From Gossypium raimondii (lineage: Eukaryota > Streptophyta > Magnoliopsida > Malvales > Malvaceae): a stretch of 64,000 bases of DNA. Positions 50,925 through 60,777 of the stretch are shown in pieces; the stretch's first letter is position 1, and every line of letters starts with the position of its first letter. The DNA is taken from the NCBI RefSeq assembly GCF_025698545.1, contig NC_068571.1, positions 40,147,733 through 40,211,732 on the forward strand, given 5' to 3'. The position numbers and the translations under genes are program-made. Under the pieces are notes generated by a model, which was not told the origin of the DNA, ran no database searches, and worked only from the letters and a program-made list of their open reading frames with translations.

Positions 50925-51896
50925 TCAAGTGAAATATTTCTTAACCGAATCTGAATTTACAGGATTCGAAAGATTTTTGCCATCCATTTCACTCAAAATC
51001 AAAGCGCCTCCGGAAAAAGCCTTTTTTACAACATAAGGTCCTTCCCAGTTTGGCATCCATTTCCCTCTGAAATCCTTTTGTAAAGGGAGGATCTTTTTCA
51101 AAACCAAATCCCCTTCATGAAATTCTTTGGGATGAACCTTCTTACTATAAGCTCGCATCATTCGCTTCTGATACATTTGGCCATGACGAATGGCTTTTAA
51201 TATTTTCTCTTCAATCAAGTTCAGTTGATCATACCGAGATTGGATCCACTCAGCCTCATCCAATTTCAACTCAGTCAAAACTAGAAGAGAAGGAATTTCA
51301 ACCTCAATGGGTAAAACTGCCTCCATTCCATAAACCAACGAGAAAGGTGTTGCCCCAGTAGAAGTCCTGATCGATGTTCGATAAGCCAGAAGAGCGAATG
51401 GTAACTTCTCATGCCAATCATTGTAAGTTTCAGCCATTTTCGCCACAATCTTCTTAATATTTTTATTGGCCTCCTCCACTGCACCATTCATTTTTGGACG
51501 ATACGGTGACGAATTATGGTGCCTGATATTAAACTGTTCACAGACTTCCGCTATTGTGCTGTTATTCAAATTCAGCGCATTGTCAGATATGATCCTTTCA
51601 GGCATTCTATATCGACATATGATCTCTTTTTTCAAAAACTTACTGACTGCTGGCTTCGTGACATTAGAATATGAGGCTGCCTCTACCCACTTAGTGAAGT
51701 AGTCAATAACCACAAAAATGAAACGATGTCCATTAGAAGCCTTCGGTGATATTGGTCCAATGACGTCCATACCCCACATGGAGAAAGGCCATGGAAAAGT
51801 CATAACATGAAGAGGAGAAGGAGGCGCGTGCATCTTATCCCCATAAATTTGGCATTTATGGCATTTCTTGGCATGATTGATGCAATCTCCTTCCAT
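50925..51896 (-). pseudogene. Integrase of element B
   Basis: An open frame of 323 codons, the best preserved part of pol. CHKCQ is the end of the HHCC zinc finger; then the DDE core with GMDVIGPI (first Asp), ERIISDNALN (second Asp) and NGAVEEANKNIKK (Glu); then AYRTSIRTSTGATPFSLVYG and a C-terminal part with FHEGDLVLKK and NWEGPYVV. It would join the cDNA into the chromosome. In frame with the upstream segment except for one TAG (51897-51903 region), where a Trp codon is expected. Confidence 0.85.
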
Positions 51897-51902
51897 AGTG
51901 GA

Positions 51903-52762
51903 CTAGTAATACCCGAATCTCATAATCTGTCTGGCCATGGTGAATCCATTAGCGTGAGTTCCACAAACACCCTCATAGACTTCTTCCAAAATTTCTTTAG
52001 CCTCTATAGCGTCCACGTATCTTAACAGTACTCGATCCTTTCCCCTTTTGTATAAGATCTCCCCATCTAAAACATAGTCAATAGCTAGTCTCCTCAATGT
52101 CCTCTTATCATTCTCTGTTTCCTGATCAGGATATTCGCGATTCTTCACATATAACAAAATATCTTGGTACCAGAGACTATTATCATGCTCCACTTCTTCA
52201 ATGCTGTAACAGTGGGCTGGGATCTCATAAATACTAATTTGAATGGGCTTCATGTCCTCCAACTGATTCACTTTAATCATGGAAGCTAAAGTAGCAAGAG
52301 CATCAGCCATCTGATTTTCTTCTCGTGGGAGATAACAGAAGGTAATGTTGTCAAACTCTTCGATCAATCCCAAAACCAATCTCTGGTAACGGATCAATTT
52401 AGGATCTCTGTCTCCTATTCCCCTCTTAGCTGGTATATCACCAATGCTGAGTCTCCGTACACCTCTAATGTCTTAATTTTCTGCTCTATGGCTACTCGTA
52501 TAACCATGATGCAAGCTTCATACTCAGCCATGTTATTAGTGCAATCAAAGTCTAGTTTACTGGTAAAAGGATGATAATCTCCATTCGGAGACACCAGGAC
52601 TGCCCCAATCCCATTGCCTAGTACATTCGATGCTCCGTCAAAGTTCAATCTCCAAGAATGATTTTCTTGGGAATCCTCTTCAGCATTCTCCACATACATC
52701 AAATCTTCATTCGGGAAATCAAAATCCAGAGGCTCATAATCTTCCAGAGCCCTACTAGCCAA
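51903..52762 (-). pseudogene. Archaeal-type RNase H and linker of element B
   Basis: 52762-52415 reads WRLNFDGASNVLGNGIGAVL, then NNMAEYEACIMVIRVAIEQ and EVYGDSALVIYQLRGE: the Asp, Glu and Asp of a second RNase H of archaeal or plant type, distinct from the one fused to RT. The rest (52397-51903) carries NQMADALATLASM and the linker to integrase. A TAG at the end of 52415 and a one-base frame change separate the halves. Dual RNase H is a mark of the Tat branch. Confidence 0.82.
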
Positions 52763-52909
52763 GAAATCTGCTATCGCACTCCCCTTGACGGCCTTCTAAC
52801 TTACATATACGATGTCAAACTCAGAGAGCAGGATTTGCTATCTAGCCATTCTTCCATTCAATGCTGTTGACTCCATCATATACTTCAAAGGGTCTAATTT
52901 TGATATTAG

Positions 52910-54377
52910 TCAAGTCGTATGATAGAGTAAGTATTGCCTCAACCTCGTGGTCATACAAATCAGGGCGCAACACAATTTTTTGATAGACGAATATCTCATC
53001 TCACAATCAGTGAATTTCTTGCTGAGATAATAAATCGCCTTTTCCCTCTTTCCTGTAGCATCATGTTGACCCAGTACACATCCCATAGAGTTGTCAAACA
53101 CCGTTAAATACAAAATCAAGGGTCTGTCAGGGCTAGGTGGTGACAGTACTGGAGTGTTAGATAAGTATTGCTTTATCTTTTCAAAGGCTTTCTGACATTC
53201 TTCATTCCAGACATCAGGATTATGTTTCTTCAAAAGGCAAAATATGGGATCACATTTCTCGGTCAACTGTGAAATGAACCGAGTAATGTAATTAAGTCTT
53301 CCCAAGAAACCTCGAACTTCTTTCTGGGTACGTGGTGGCGATAAATCTCGTATTGCCTTGACTTTGTCTGGATCGATCTCAATTCCCTTTTCGCTGACTA
53401 CGAAGCCTAACAACTTTCCTAACCTGGCTCCAAAAGTATATTTTGTCGGATTAAGCTTGAGCTAGAACCTCCTCAATCTTAAGAACAATTTTCTCAAGAC
53501 CTGTACATGTTCATCCTCTGTTTTGGATTTGGCAATCATATCATCAACGTATACTTCAATTTCTTTGTGCATCATATCATGAAACAAGGCTACCATGGCT
53601 CTCTGATATGTTGCTCCCGCATTCTTTAATCTGAATGGCATCACCTTATAGCAAAATGTTCCCCATAAAGTAATGAACGTAGTCTTTCCCATATCTTCCG
53701 GATGCATCTTTATCTGATTATATCCTGAGAACCCATCCATAAAAGAAAACAGCGAAAATCTCGCCGTATTATCCACCAGAGTATCAATATGTGGCAATGG
53801 GAAGTTGTCATTTGGGCTTGCTTTGTTCAAATCCCTATAATCGACACACATTCGTACTTTTCTATCTTTTTTAGGGACTAGAACGATATTGGCTACCCAC
53901 TCAGAATATTTGACCTCCTATAAAAAACCAGCATCAAACTGTTTCTTAACCTCCTCTTTTATTTTGAGCACAATATCAGGCCTCATTCTTCTGAGCTTCT
54001 GTTGAACTGGTTTGCAATCCTCTTTTATGGGTAAGCGATGCACTACAATGTCAGCACTCAATCCAGGCATATCCTGGTATGACCATGCGAAGACATCTTT
54101 GAATTCATGGAGTAATTCAATGAGGTCTCGTCTTGTCTTTGCGAGAATTTCAGTTTCAATTTTCACCTCCTTCCCTTCTTTCAAGCTCACAACTTCTACT
54201 GACTCTTTGCGAGGTAGGATTTACTTTTCCTCTTGTTCCACCATCCTCAACAAGTCCAAAGATAAACCACTATTTTCATCACCTTCAAAGTCATGCGATC
54301 CCTCTAAACACACATTTCGTTCAAAAGGGCACTCTGAGCTCGTAACAGCGTCATTCACGTCATTGATACACAGGGAC
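52910..54377 (-). pseudogene. Reverse transcriptase and RNase H of element B
   Basis: The frame joins at 54377 after the candidate intron (SLCINDVNDAVTSSECPFER). It continues through VFAWSYQDMPGLSADIVVHR, then RMCVDYRDLNKASPNDNFPL, FSFMDGFSGYNQIKM and YVDDMIAKSK with the catalytic Asp pair. The C-terminal RT segment 53413-52910 has RGFLGRLNYITRFI and the RNase H part YYLSKKFTDCEMRYSSIKK. In-frame stops at about 54221, 53918, 53462 and 52910 interrupt it. The fold is complete, so loss of function comes from stops only. Confidence 0.85.
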
Positions 54378-54590
54378 CTAATAGGGTTACAAAAGAATGT
54401 ATGAAGTTATGTACAATATTTGTGCAATGAAAGAATATATTTAGGCGTATGGGAAAAATGAAAGAATATTTACTCGAAACAATTGCAAAGATGTATTTTA
54501 TTAAAATAATGATTTTTAAACATAAGCCTATTTCACAAAAGAATTCTTGTTATTTCTAGGCTAAAACAACAAGTTTGTTCTGAATATTAC
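54378..54590 (-). other. Candidate Ogre intron between protease and RT
   Basis: The gag-protease frame runs into a TAA just after FRTVSE. Taking GT at 54590-54589 as donor and AG at 54379-54378 as acceptor removes 213 AT-rich bases and joins ...TCA GA to G TCC CTG in the same frame, leading directly into the RT-side coding sequence. An intron at this place is a known Ogre feature. Unspliced RNA would stop after protease. Confidence 0.72.
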
Positions 54591-57500
54591 TCTGAGACAG
54601 TTCTAAATACTTTAGGTATTTCTTCCGCAGTCTAATTGTCTAGAATACTCCCAGGCTCATAAGGACGAATGTCTAGCGAACTTCTCTCTTCATTCTCATG
54701 CTCATAAATGGCATTAATGTGCATATTTCCCAACGTCTCATCGATGTTTTCCTCAACCGGTTTCCTACTCTCTTGATGAATAACTCCTCCAGATATGAAA
54801 GTTTTGGATATGTGGGGAATTATCATTGGCTCCCACTTAGCTTCATTCCCATTCAGACGCGCCCTTCTTTTTTTCTGTCTTTTTTCTATCTCCTTCTTTA
54901 TCTGTTTCTATCCGGCTTGTATCCTAAGCCAAAATGATCTCGCTTTTCTTTCAGCATTGGAACCTCAGTCCTCCCTTGAAGATATCTCCCCAGCCCTTTT
55001 CTAGGTAAAGCTCATTTTCCTACCAACAATTGTAAACCCATATCTGTGGTTTTGGATAATTTTGGAGCTAAAATTTTGCTCCCTTCAGGAACAAATGCCG
55101 CATTTACAAACTCCAAAGATCGAAATGAGCATTCAACTGACTCGTCATTGGTCTCATCGTACGGCATCTCATTGGATACAGCTGCTATTATATCCTCTTC
55201 GGCTTTTATTGTCACTAGCCGACCATCTGACACTAACTTCAACATCTGATGTAATGATGACGGTACTGCCCCTGCCGAATGTATCCATAGTCTTCCTAAT
55301 AAGCAGTTATAGGAAGGTTTGATGTTCATCACAATAAAATCTACCTCATAAACTATTGGACCGATTAGTAAGGGTACCTCAATTCTTCCCATGACCTTCC
55401 TTTCTGTACCGTCAAATGCCCTCACTACATTTTGACACGTTTTCATGTGTGAACTGTCTATGGGTAACCTGTTAAGTGTGAATAACGGCAATATGTTCAA
55501 AGCTGATCCATTGTCAATCAGTACTCCTGGCAAAATACGCCTCTTGCATCGTGCAGTGATATGTAAAGCTTTGGTAGATCCCATGCCCCCAGAAGGTATT
55601 TCATCATCATTAAAAAATATGAAATTATCAGCACTGATATTATTGACCAATCGATCTAGCTTATTGAGAGAAATATCCTTGGACACATAGGTCTCATTTA
55701 GCATCTTCATCAACGTATTTCGATGTATTTCTGAATTCAAGAGTAAGGACAGTACAAATATGTGGGCCGGTTGTTTATGCAACTGCTCAACGACATTATA
55801 CTTACTATGCTTTAAAAAGTTGAAGAATTCCACAGCTTCTTCCTCCTTCACTGACTCAACTGCTTTCCCTTTTTGCTCCTCTATTATAGCCTCTTTCATA
55901 GACTCTGGATTGGCACTCACACACTGGCTCTTTGCAGTCTCTTTTCCTGGGATAGTTGTATTGCACTCGTAGCTCCATGGGACATTTTTACTGTCTTGGT
56001 AAGGAAAGGTTGCAGGTTTCTTTATTATGATTCTTGGCATTGCTGATGTTCTTACCTCATCCTTCTTGGGTCGCGAAATAATGACCACAGGCTGCACTAC
56101 TCTTGGAACCTTCGAAGACTCTGATGTGCAAATGCTCCCATCCTCCTTAACTTCTTCATAAAATTCCATCTCCTTGTTATCCATCAGGTCTTGAACCAAG
56201 GCTCTGAATTCTGCGCATTCCTGGATTTTATGTCCCTCCTCGTGACGGAACTCATAGTAATTTTCCACTCTTTCGAAGCTTCTCTCTGAACTTGAGACAA
56301 TCAATCCCCTTCTTACCATATTTTTCCAGACCCACCTCAAAGGAATTTTCACCTCTGATATGTCCTCCTTGATCTTTCTACCCATGCTCCCACCTATCAT
56401 GTTCACTCCATTATCATTATGATTAGGTAACGGATTCTCTGTACTAAGCGAATCATCCAATTTAACCATGCCCATGCTTATAAGCCTTTCTACCAACTTC
56501 TTGAACGTCGTACAATGTTCTATAGAGTGCCCCACAATTCCCGCGTGATAATCGCACTGTGCGTTCGCATCGTACCACTTAGGGTATGGAGGTTGCAGAG
56601 GTTTCAAGTGGTGAGGGGCAACCACGTGTGCATTGAATAGATTCTGATATAGTTCCCTATATGACATTGGGATTGGCGTAAATTGAAGCTTCTCTGTGTT
56701 TTGTCTTGTGTCAGATCTCTGCTTTGATGATCCCTACTGGTTAACAGCCATCTTTCCCGGTTGATTGACTGTAATCATTTTTGAATATGAACTTGTGTTG
56801 TTAACCTCGTTCTCCTTTTTCTTCGAAGCTGACCTTCTGCTACTTTCCCCAGCATCTATTTTCCCACTTTTGATGGCATTTTCTATCATTTCCCCATTCA
56901 TAATTATGTCAGAAAAGCTTTTAGAAGCACTCCCTAACAGATGCGTAATAAATGGGGCCTTCAATGTATTAACGAAAAGCATCGTCATCTCTCTTTCTAG
57001 AAGAGATGGCTGAACTTGGACAGCAACCTCCCTCCATCTCTGTGCGTACTGCCTGAAACTTTCACCAGGCTTCTTCTCCATGTTCTGCAGAGTAATTCTA
57101 TCAGGTACCATGTCAGTCACATGGTTGTACTGTTTTAAGAATGCCTGTGCTAGATCTCTCCATGAATTAATATGGGTACGGCTCAGTTGATTGTACCATT
57201 TGGATGCAGCCCCTGCGAGGCTATCCTGGAAGCAATGTGTCAGCAACTGGTCATTATTAACATATCCAGTCATCCTCCTGTAGAACATAGTAATATGGGT
57301 TTCGGGGCTACTAGTCCCATTGTATTTCTCGAACTCTGGCATTTTGAACTTGTGAGGAAGTACCAGACCTGGAACCAAGCTCAATTCTCTAGCATCAATT
57401 TCATGGTAGCTCTCAGTACCTTCTATCGCTCTAAGTTTTTCCTCCAGCCATTTATACTTTTCCTCAAGCTGTTTTGGCAATTCATTATTCATTTTCTCGA

Positions 57501-57942
57501 TTGTCTCGTCGAAGTCTGGGATAACAGGATTAGCAAGATTGTCTCTAGCTTGGAAGTTTATTGGTGTTTCAGTATCGTCTTGAGGCTTGATAGTGACGGA
57601 AGATTTGCACGGATATATCCTCGCTTGTTGAGAAGTAAGTCTCGAGGAATACACAGGTCCCTCGTTGTCTCCTTCTTCAATGTTGAGCACCAAGCCCTTC
57701 CCTTTGTCAACTCCTCCAGCCAATAACTGAGTCAACTTAGCCATCATACTCCCCTGAGATTCCATTATTTTATCCATCATCTTCTGTTGAACCTTCTCTA
57801 GTTGCCCATTCATTTGCTCTTGCATTTCCTTCTGGAACTATTCTAGCCTTTGGTCCATATCTCTAGTTTTCGATCGAGTACCATAGTGGTGCTGGGTAGG
57901 TAGGTTGGTTTCCAGATTAACTGAGGAATGATGTAAATTCAT
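54591..57942 (-). pseudogene. gag and protease of element B
   Basis: The start chosen, MNLHHSSVNLETNLPTQHHY at 57942, precedes an in-frame TAG at 57838-57840. The gag domain follows: DSLAGAASKWYNQL, SWRDLAQAFLKQYNHVTDMV and KKPGESFRQYAQRWREVA (about 57250-57020). After a TAG at 56734 the frame continues with MSYRELYQNLF, two CxxH-like segments (NAQCDYHAGIVGHSIEHC and HEEGHKIQECAEF), and the aspartic protease at about 55550-55250, where the active site reads LIDNGSALN, the DNG form usual in this lineage. Further stops at 55012 and 54632 precede the intron. Gag builds the particle; protease cuts the polyprotein. Confidence 0.85.
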
Positions 57943-58106
57943 TAGAATCTTTTAATGTTTTTTTAAATGCATATGAAGTGATGCAATGCATGAATGCAAG
58001 AAAATATGTCAATTTTGATTCAATTCCATATAAGAAAACCTTACTAGAAAGCAAATTTCTTTACATAAAGCGAATTACAAGTAAGACTTTGCCCTAGTAC
58101 CTAAAA

Positions 58107-60165
58107 CTCTAATCTTCTTAAGTAACGAAGCTAATTCTTGCCCCCGATCCGATTCTAATTCATACTTCACACTCAATGTGTCAGCCTGTACTGCTAAAGT
58201 CTATATATGATCAGCTACTTCTCGAATCTGGACCACAGCTTCCTCGATAAAATGATCTCTGCTTCTAACTTGACTCTGAAAGTGGTGAAGCTGTTCATTA
58301 TTACGACTTTCGTTTGCTTTCAAGTGCTTGATCTGAACTTCACAATTTTGCAACACCGTTTCTAGCTCTTCGATTCTTTTCTTCATTTTGTCAATCTTGC
58401 TCAAGCTTGCTTTCAACTCTATAGTAGAGTTTCAGCTTCGATACTGACGAAGAGATCTTTCCAACACAATCACCCTATCCTTTAACTCGCCCTTTTCCTT
58501 CTGGCTTTCTGACAAACTCTTTTCTAAAGCCTCATTTCGCCTTTGCATCTCTTGAAATCTCTGTTCCCATCTATCGGCCTTGTCCTTTTCTTCTTGGACT
58601 TCTGCTCGCCACTGTGCTGACATCTTTCCCAGCCCAGCAGTTCTTATTGACAAACACAACTTTTTATAATCCGTCTTTAAACTGCCCAGTTTCTCTTCAG
58701 CCTTGTTTTTCTCTTTCTTCAACCTCTCATTCTCAAGCTTCTGAACGTCTATGTCCAATCTCAAGTTCATTTTTTCCGCCTCCATTTGCTCTATCCTTTT
58801 CTCCAAATCCGCGCTCTTCCTCTCAAAATCTTGTCTTACAATTTCCAATTCCGAAGGGATAACTCGCAAATGCTTTTCTATTGACTAGCCGTCCCCATAA
58901 TTTATCTTGGGTGTGTTATCATTAATCCTCCTAGCCCACCATCCATAATACTCAGGAGTTGTCATTGGCCCCACAGCTAACCTCTTCATTCGGCGAGTAT
59001 GTTTCCACGCATTGGACATTTCTTGAATCTTTTTTCTATAACCATCATCTTTGTATGAAAATTCACAATCAACTATCCCTTGAGTCGCAGGTATAAACTA
59101 TCTTGACCTGTATTGCCTTAGCACCAATAATGGGGCATATCCGACAGCGCCCCAAATACCCAATAAAGCTACCCAATCAAAATTTCCATACCTATATAGG
59201 ATCTCATCTAGTAGTAACCAAGGAGCTCTCTACTCAACATCTTTCTCTTGAAGATTTTGAAGAATGACCATCCATTTTTCCTCTGAAATGTCATCTCTCC
59301 TCGGCGTAACGACTATCTCCTTTAGTGGTTAATAATTTTCAGAGAAAACCCGATACGAAACTTTATCCACCTTCCAAAAGTGACTGTGAAACCATGCGAG
59401 TAGAAGCTGTGCACATCCGATAAATCTACCCTCACCCGTCTTTCGGCATGCACTCAATGACCTGAAGGTTTCTGCCAAAATTGCCGGAATCAGTGTAACC
59501 CTCTTATCAAGCCGATCAAATAAATCGGTGACTGCTTCGTCCACATGCCCCAAGGCTTTAGGGAAGATAACCAAGCCGTATATACTTAAGGCAAAGATAT
59601 CTAACCTCTTTCTTATGTCTGGGTGTATGAGAATTGCATCCTTCAAGCTCCTCCAAGGAATGCACTTGCTGTCCCCCTTTTGCTTAACTCGTGCAGCGAC
59701 CCACTGCTCACTCATCCCTGTTATTCCTATCAGCTTCCTTGAAAAGGTTGGCACATTCACCACTCTCGAGTAGACCCTATCCACTTGAAACTTTGAACAT
59801 CGGAGTAAAGCCACATACTCCTCTATCGTAGGTACCAAATCGATATTCCCAAATGTGAAGCAACTGTAAGCAGGATTCCAAAACTGGGTGAGGGCTCGAA
59901 ACAAATGTTTGTCCACCTTCACATCAAGCAAATAAGGCAAGTCCCCATAATTGTCGCAAAATGACTGCCTAACCTCATTATTCCAATGATCCCAAATTTC
60001 TTTCAACTCCTACAAATTATTTTGAGCCATACTGATGCGAGTAAAATCTCATAATTCCGATACATACCCATCGGCCAGGCTATCACCCGTTTCTTGCTGC
60101 GTTGTTTCAGACCAAGCTCGGACAGCCGCATTGTCCTCCACTTTATCAAGAAACCCTTTTTCCAT
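58107..60165 (-). pseudogene. Extra ORF1 of element B (DUF7745 plus coiled coil)
   Basis: The start MEKGFLDKVEDNAAVRAWSE is at 60165. The N-terminal two-thirds contains WDHWNNEVRQSFCDNYGDLP, then TFGNIDLVPTIEEYVALL, SEQWVAARVKQKGDSKCIPW and LIHPDIRKRLDIFALSIYGL, a plant mobile-domain-like fold now called DUF7745. The C-terminal third (about 58869-58201) is a strong coiled coil rich in Glu, Lys and Leu (VIVLERSLRQY, MKKRIEELETVLQNCEVQIK). Stops at about 60040, 59326, 59240, 59100, 58890 and 58432 break it. Ogre elements carry such a protein upstream of gag; its role is unknown. Confidence 0.75.
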
Positions 60166-60483
60166 GTTAAGCTTTCTATCTAGCAACCGAATCTGAACTG
60201 ACGCCTTTTATGATGAAATGAAATGTCATGTCATGCAAACAAAATAAAGCACAAGAGTCATTATCCAATACAAGCATATAATCAAGGAAGAGTAAAACAT
60301 CTATTAGGGCATCTATTAGGGTTTAGTGTAGTTCTACCTAAGGCAAGCTTCTAAGGCTCATTATATGCAGTTTGGCTCTAAAGTAAAGGTACCCAAACCA
60401 GCAGATTCCTTGATCCTCACCCATTATAGGCTCATATAGATCAAGTTAGGTTCAGGGGGACACATTTTCCCTATGACTATACG

Positions 60484-60562
60484 GAGATGAAAATCTCACG
60501 AAGGCATAGGTACCGATGTATCCCGAAAGCGATCCACTATCCTATACGGAGGTGAAAACCTC
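60484..60562 (-). other. Paired hairpins in the element B leader
   Basis: GAGAT-GAAA-ATCTC at 60484-60497 and GAGGT-GAAA-ACCTC at 60549-60562, each followed by ACGAAGGCATAG. The same pair, spacing and compensatory change are in element A (1205-1283). Confidence 0.65.
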
Positions 60563-60755
60563 ACGAAGGCATAGCTTCTCACTCCCACTTAAAAAGGGTA
60601 AAACGTTCAACTCATGAAATGTAGAATGCAAACAATATTTAAACAAGAAGATAATGAATGCAAAAGGATGTCATGAGTTTTTTTTAATATTTTCTCGACC
60701 ATAAGACAAAAATTAATCAACTTTGTGGCTCGACTCTCTTATTTTTAAAAAAAAA

Positions 60756-60777
60756 TTCCCCAATGGAGTCGCCAAGC
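60756..60777 (-). promoter_or_regulatory. Primer binding site of element B
   Basis: In element sense the 5' LTR end GGTTTCAACA is followed by GC and TTGGCGACTCCATTGGGGA. It agrees with the element A site except for two or three positions. The primer tRNA is not identified here. Confidence 0.65.

Noticed and set aside
57172..57726. A 184-codon plus-strand frame
   Set aside because: It is the shadow of the gag frame on the opposite strand.
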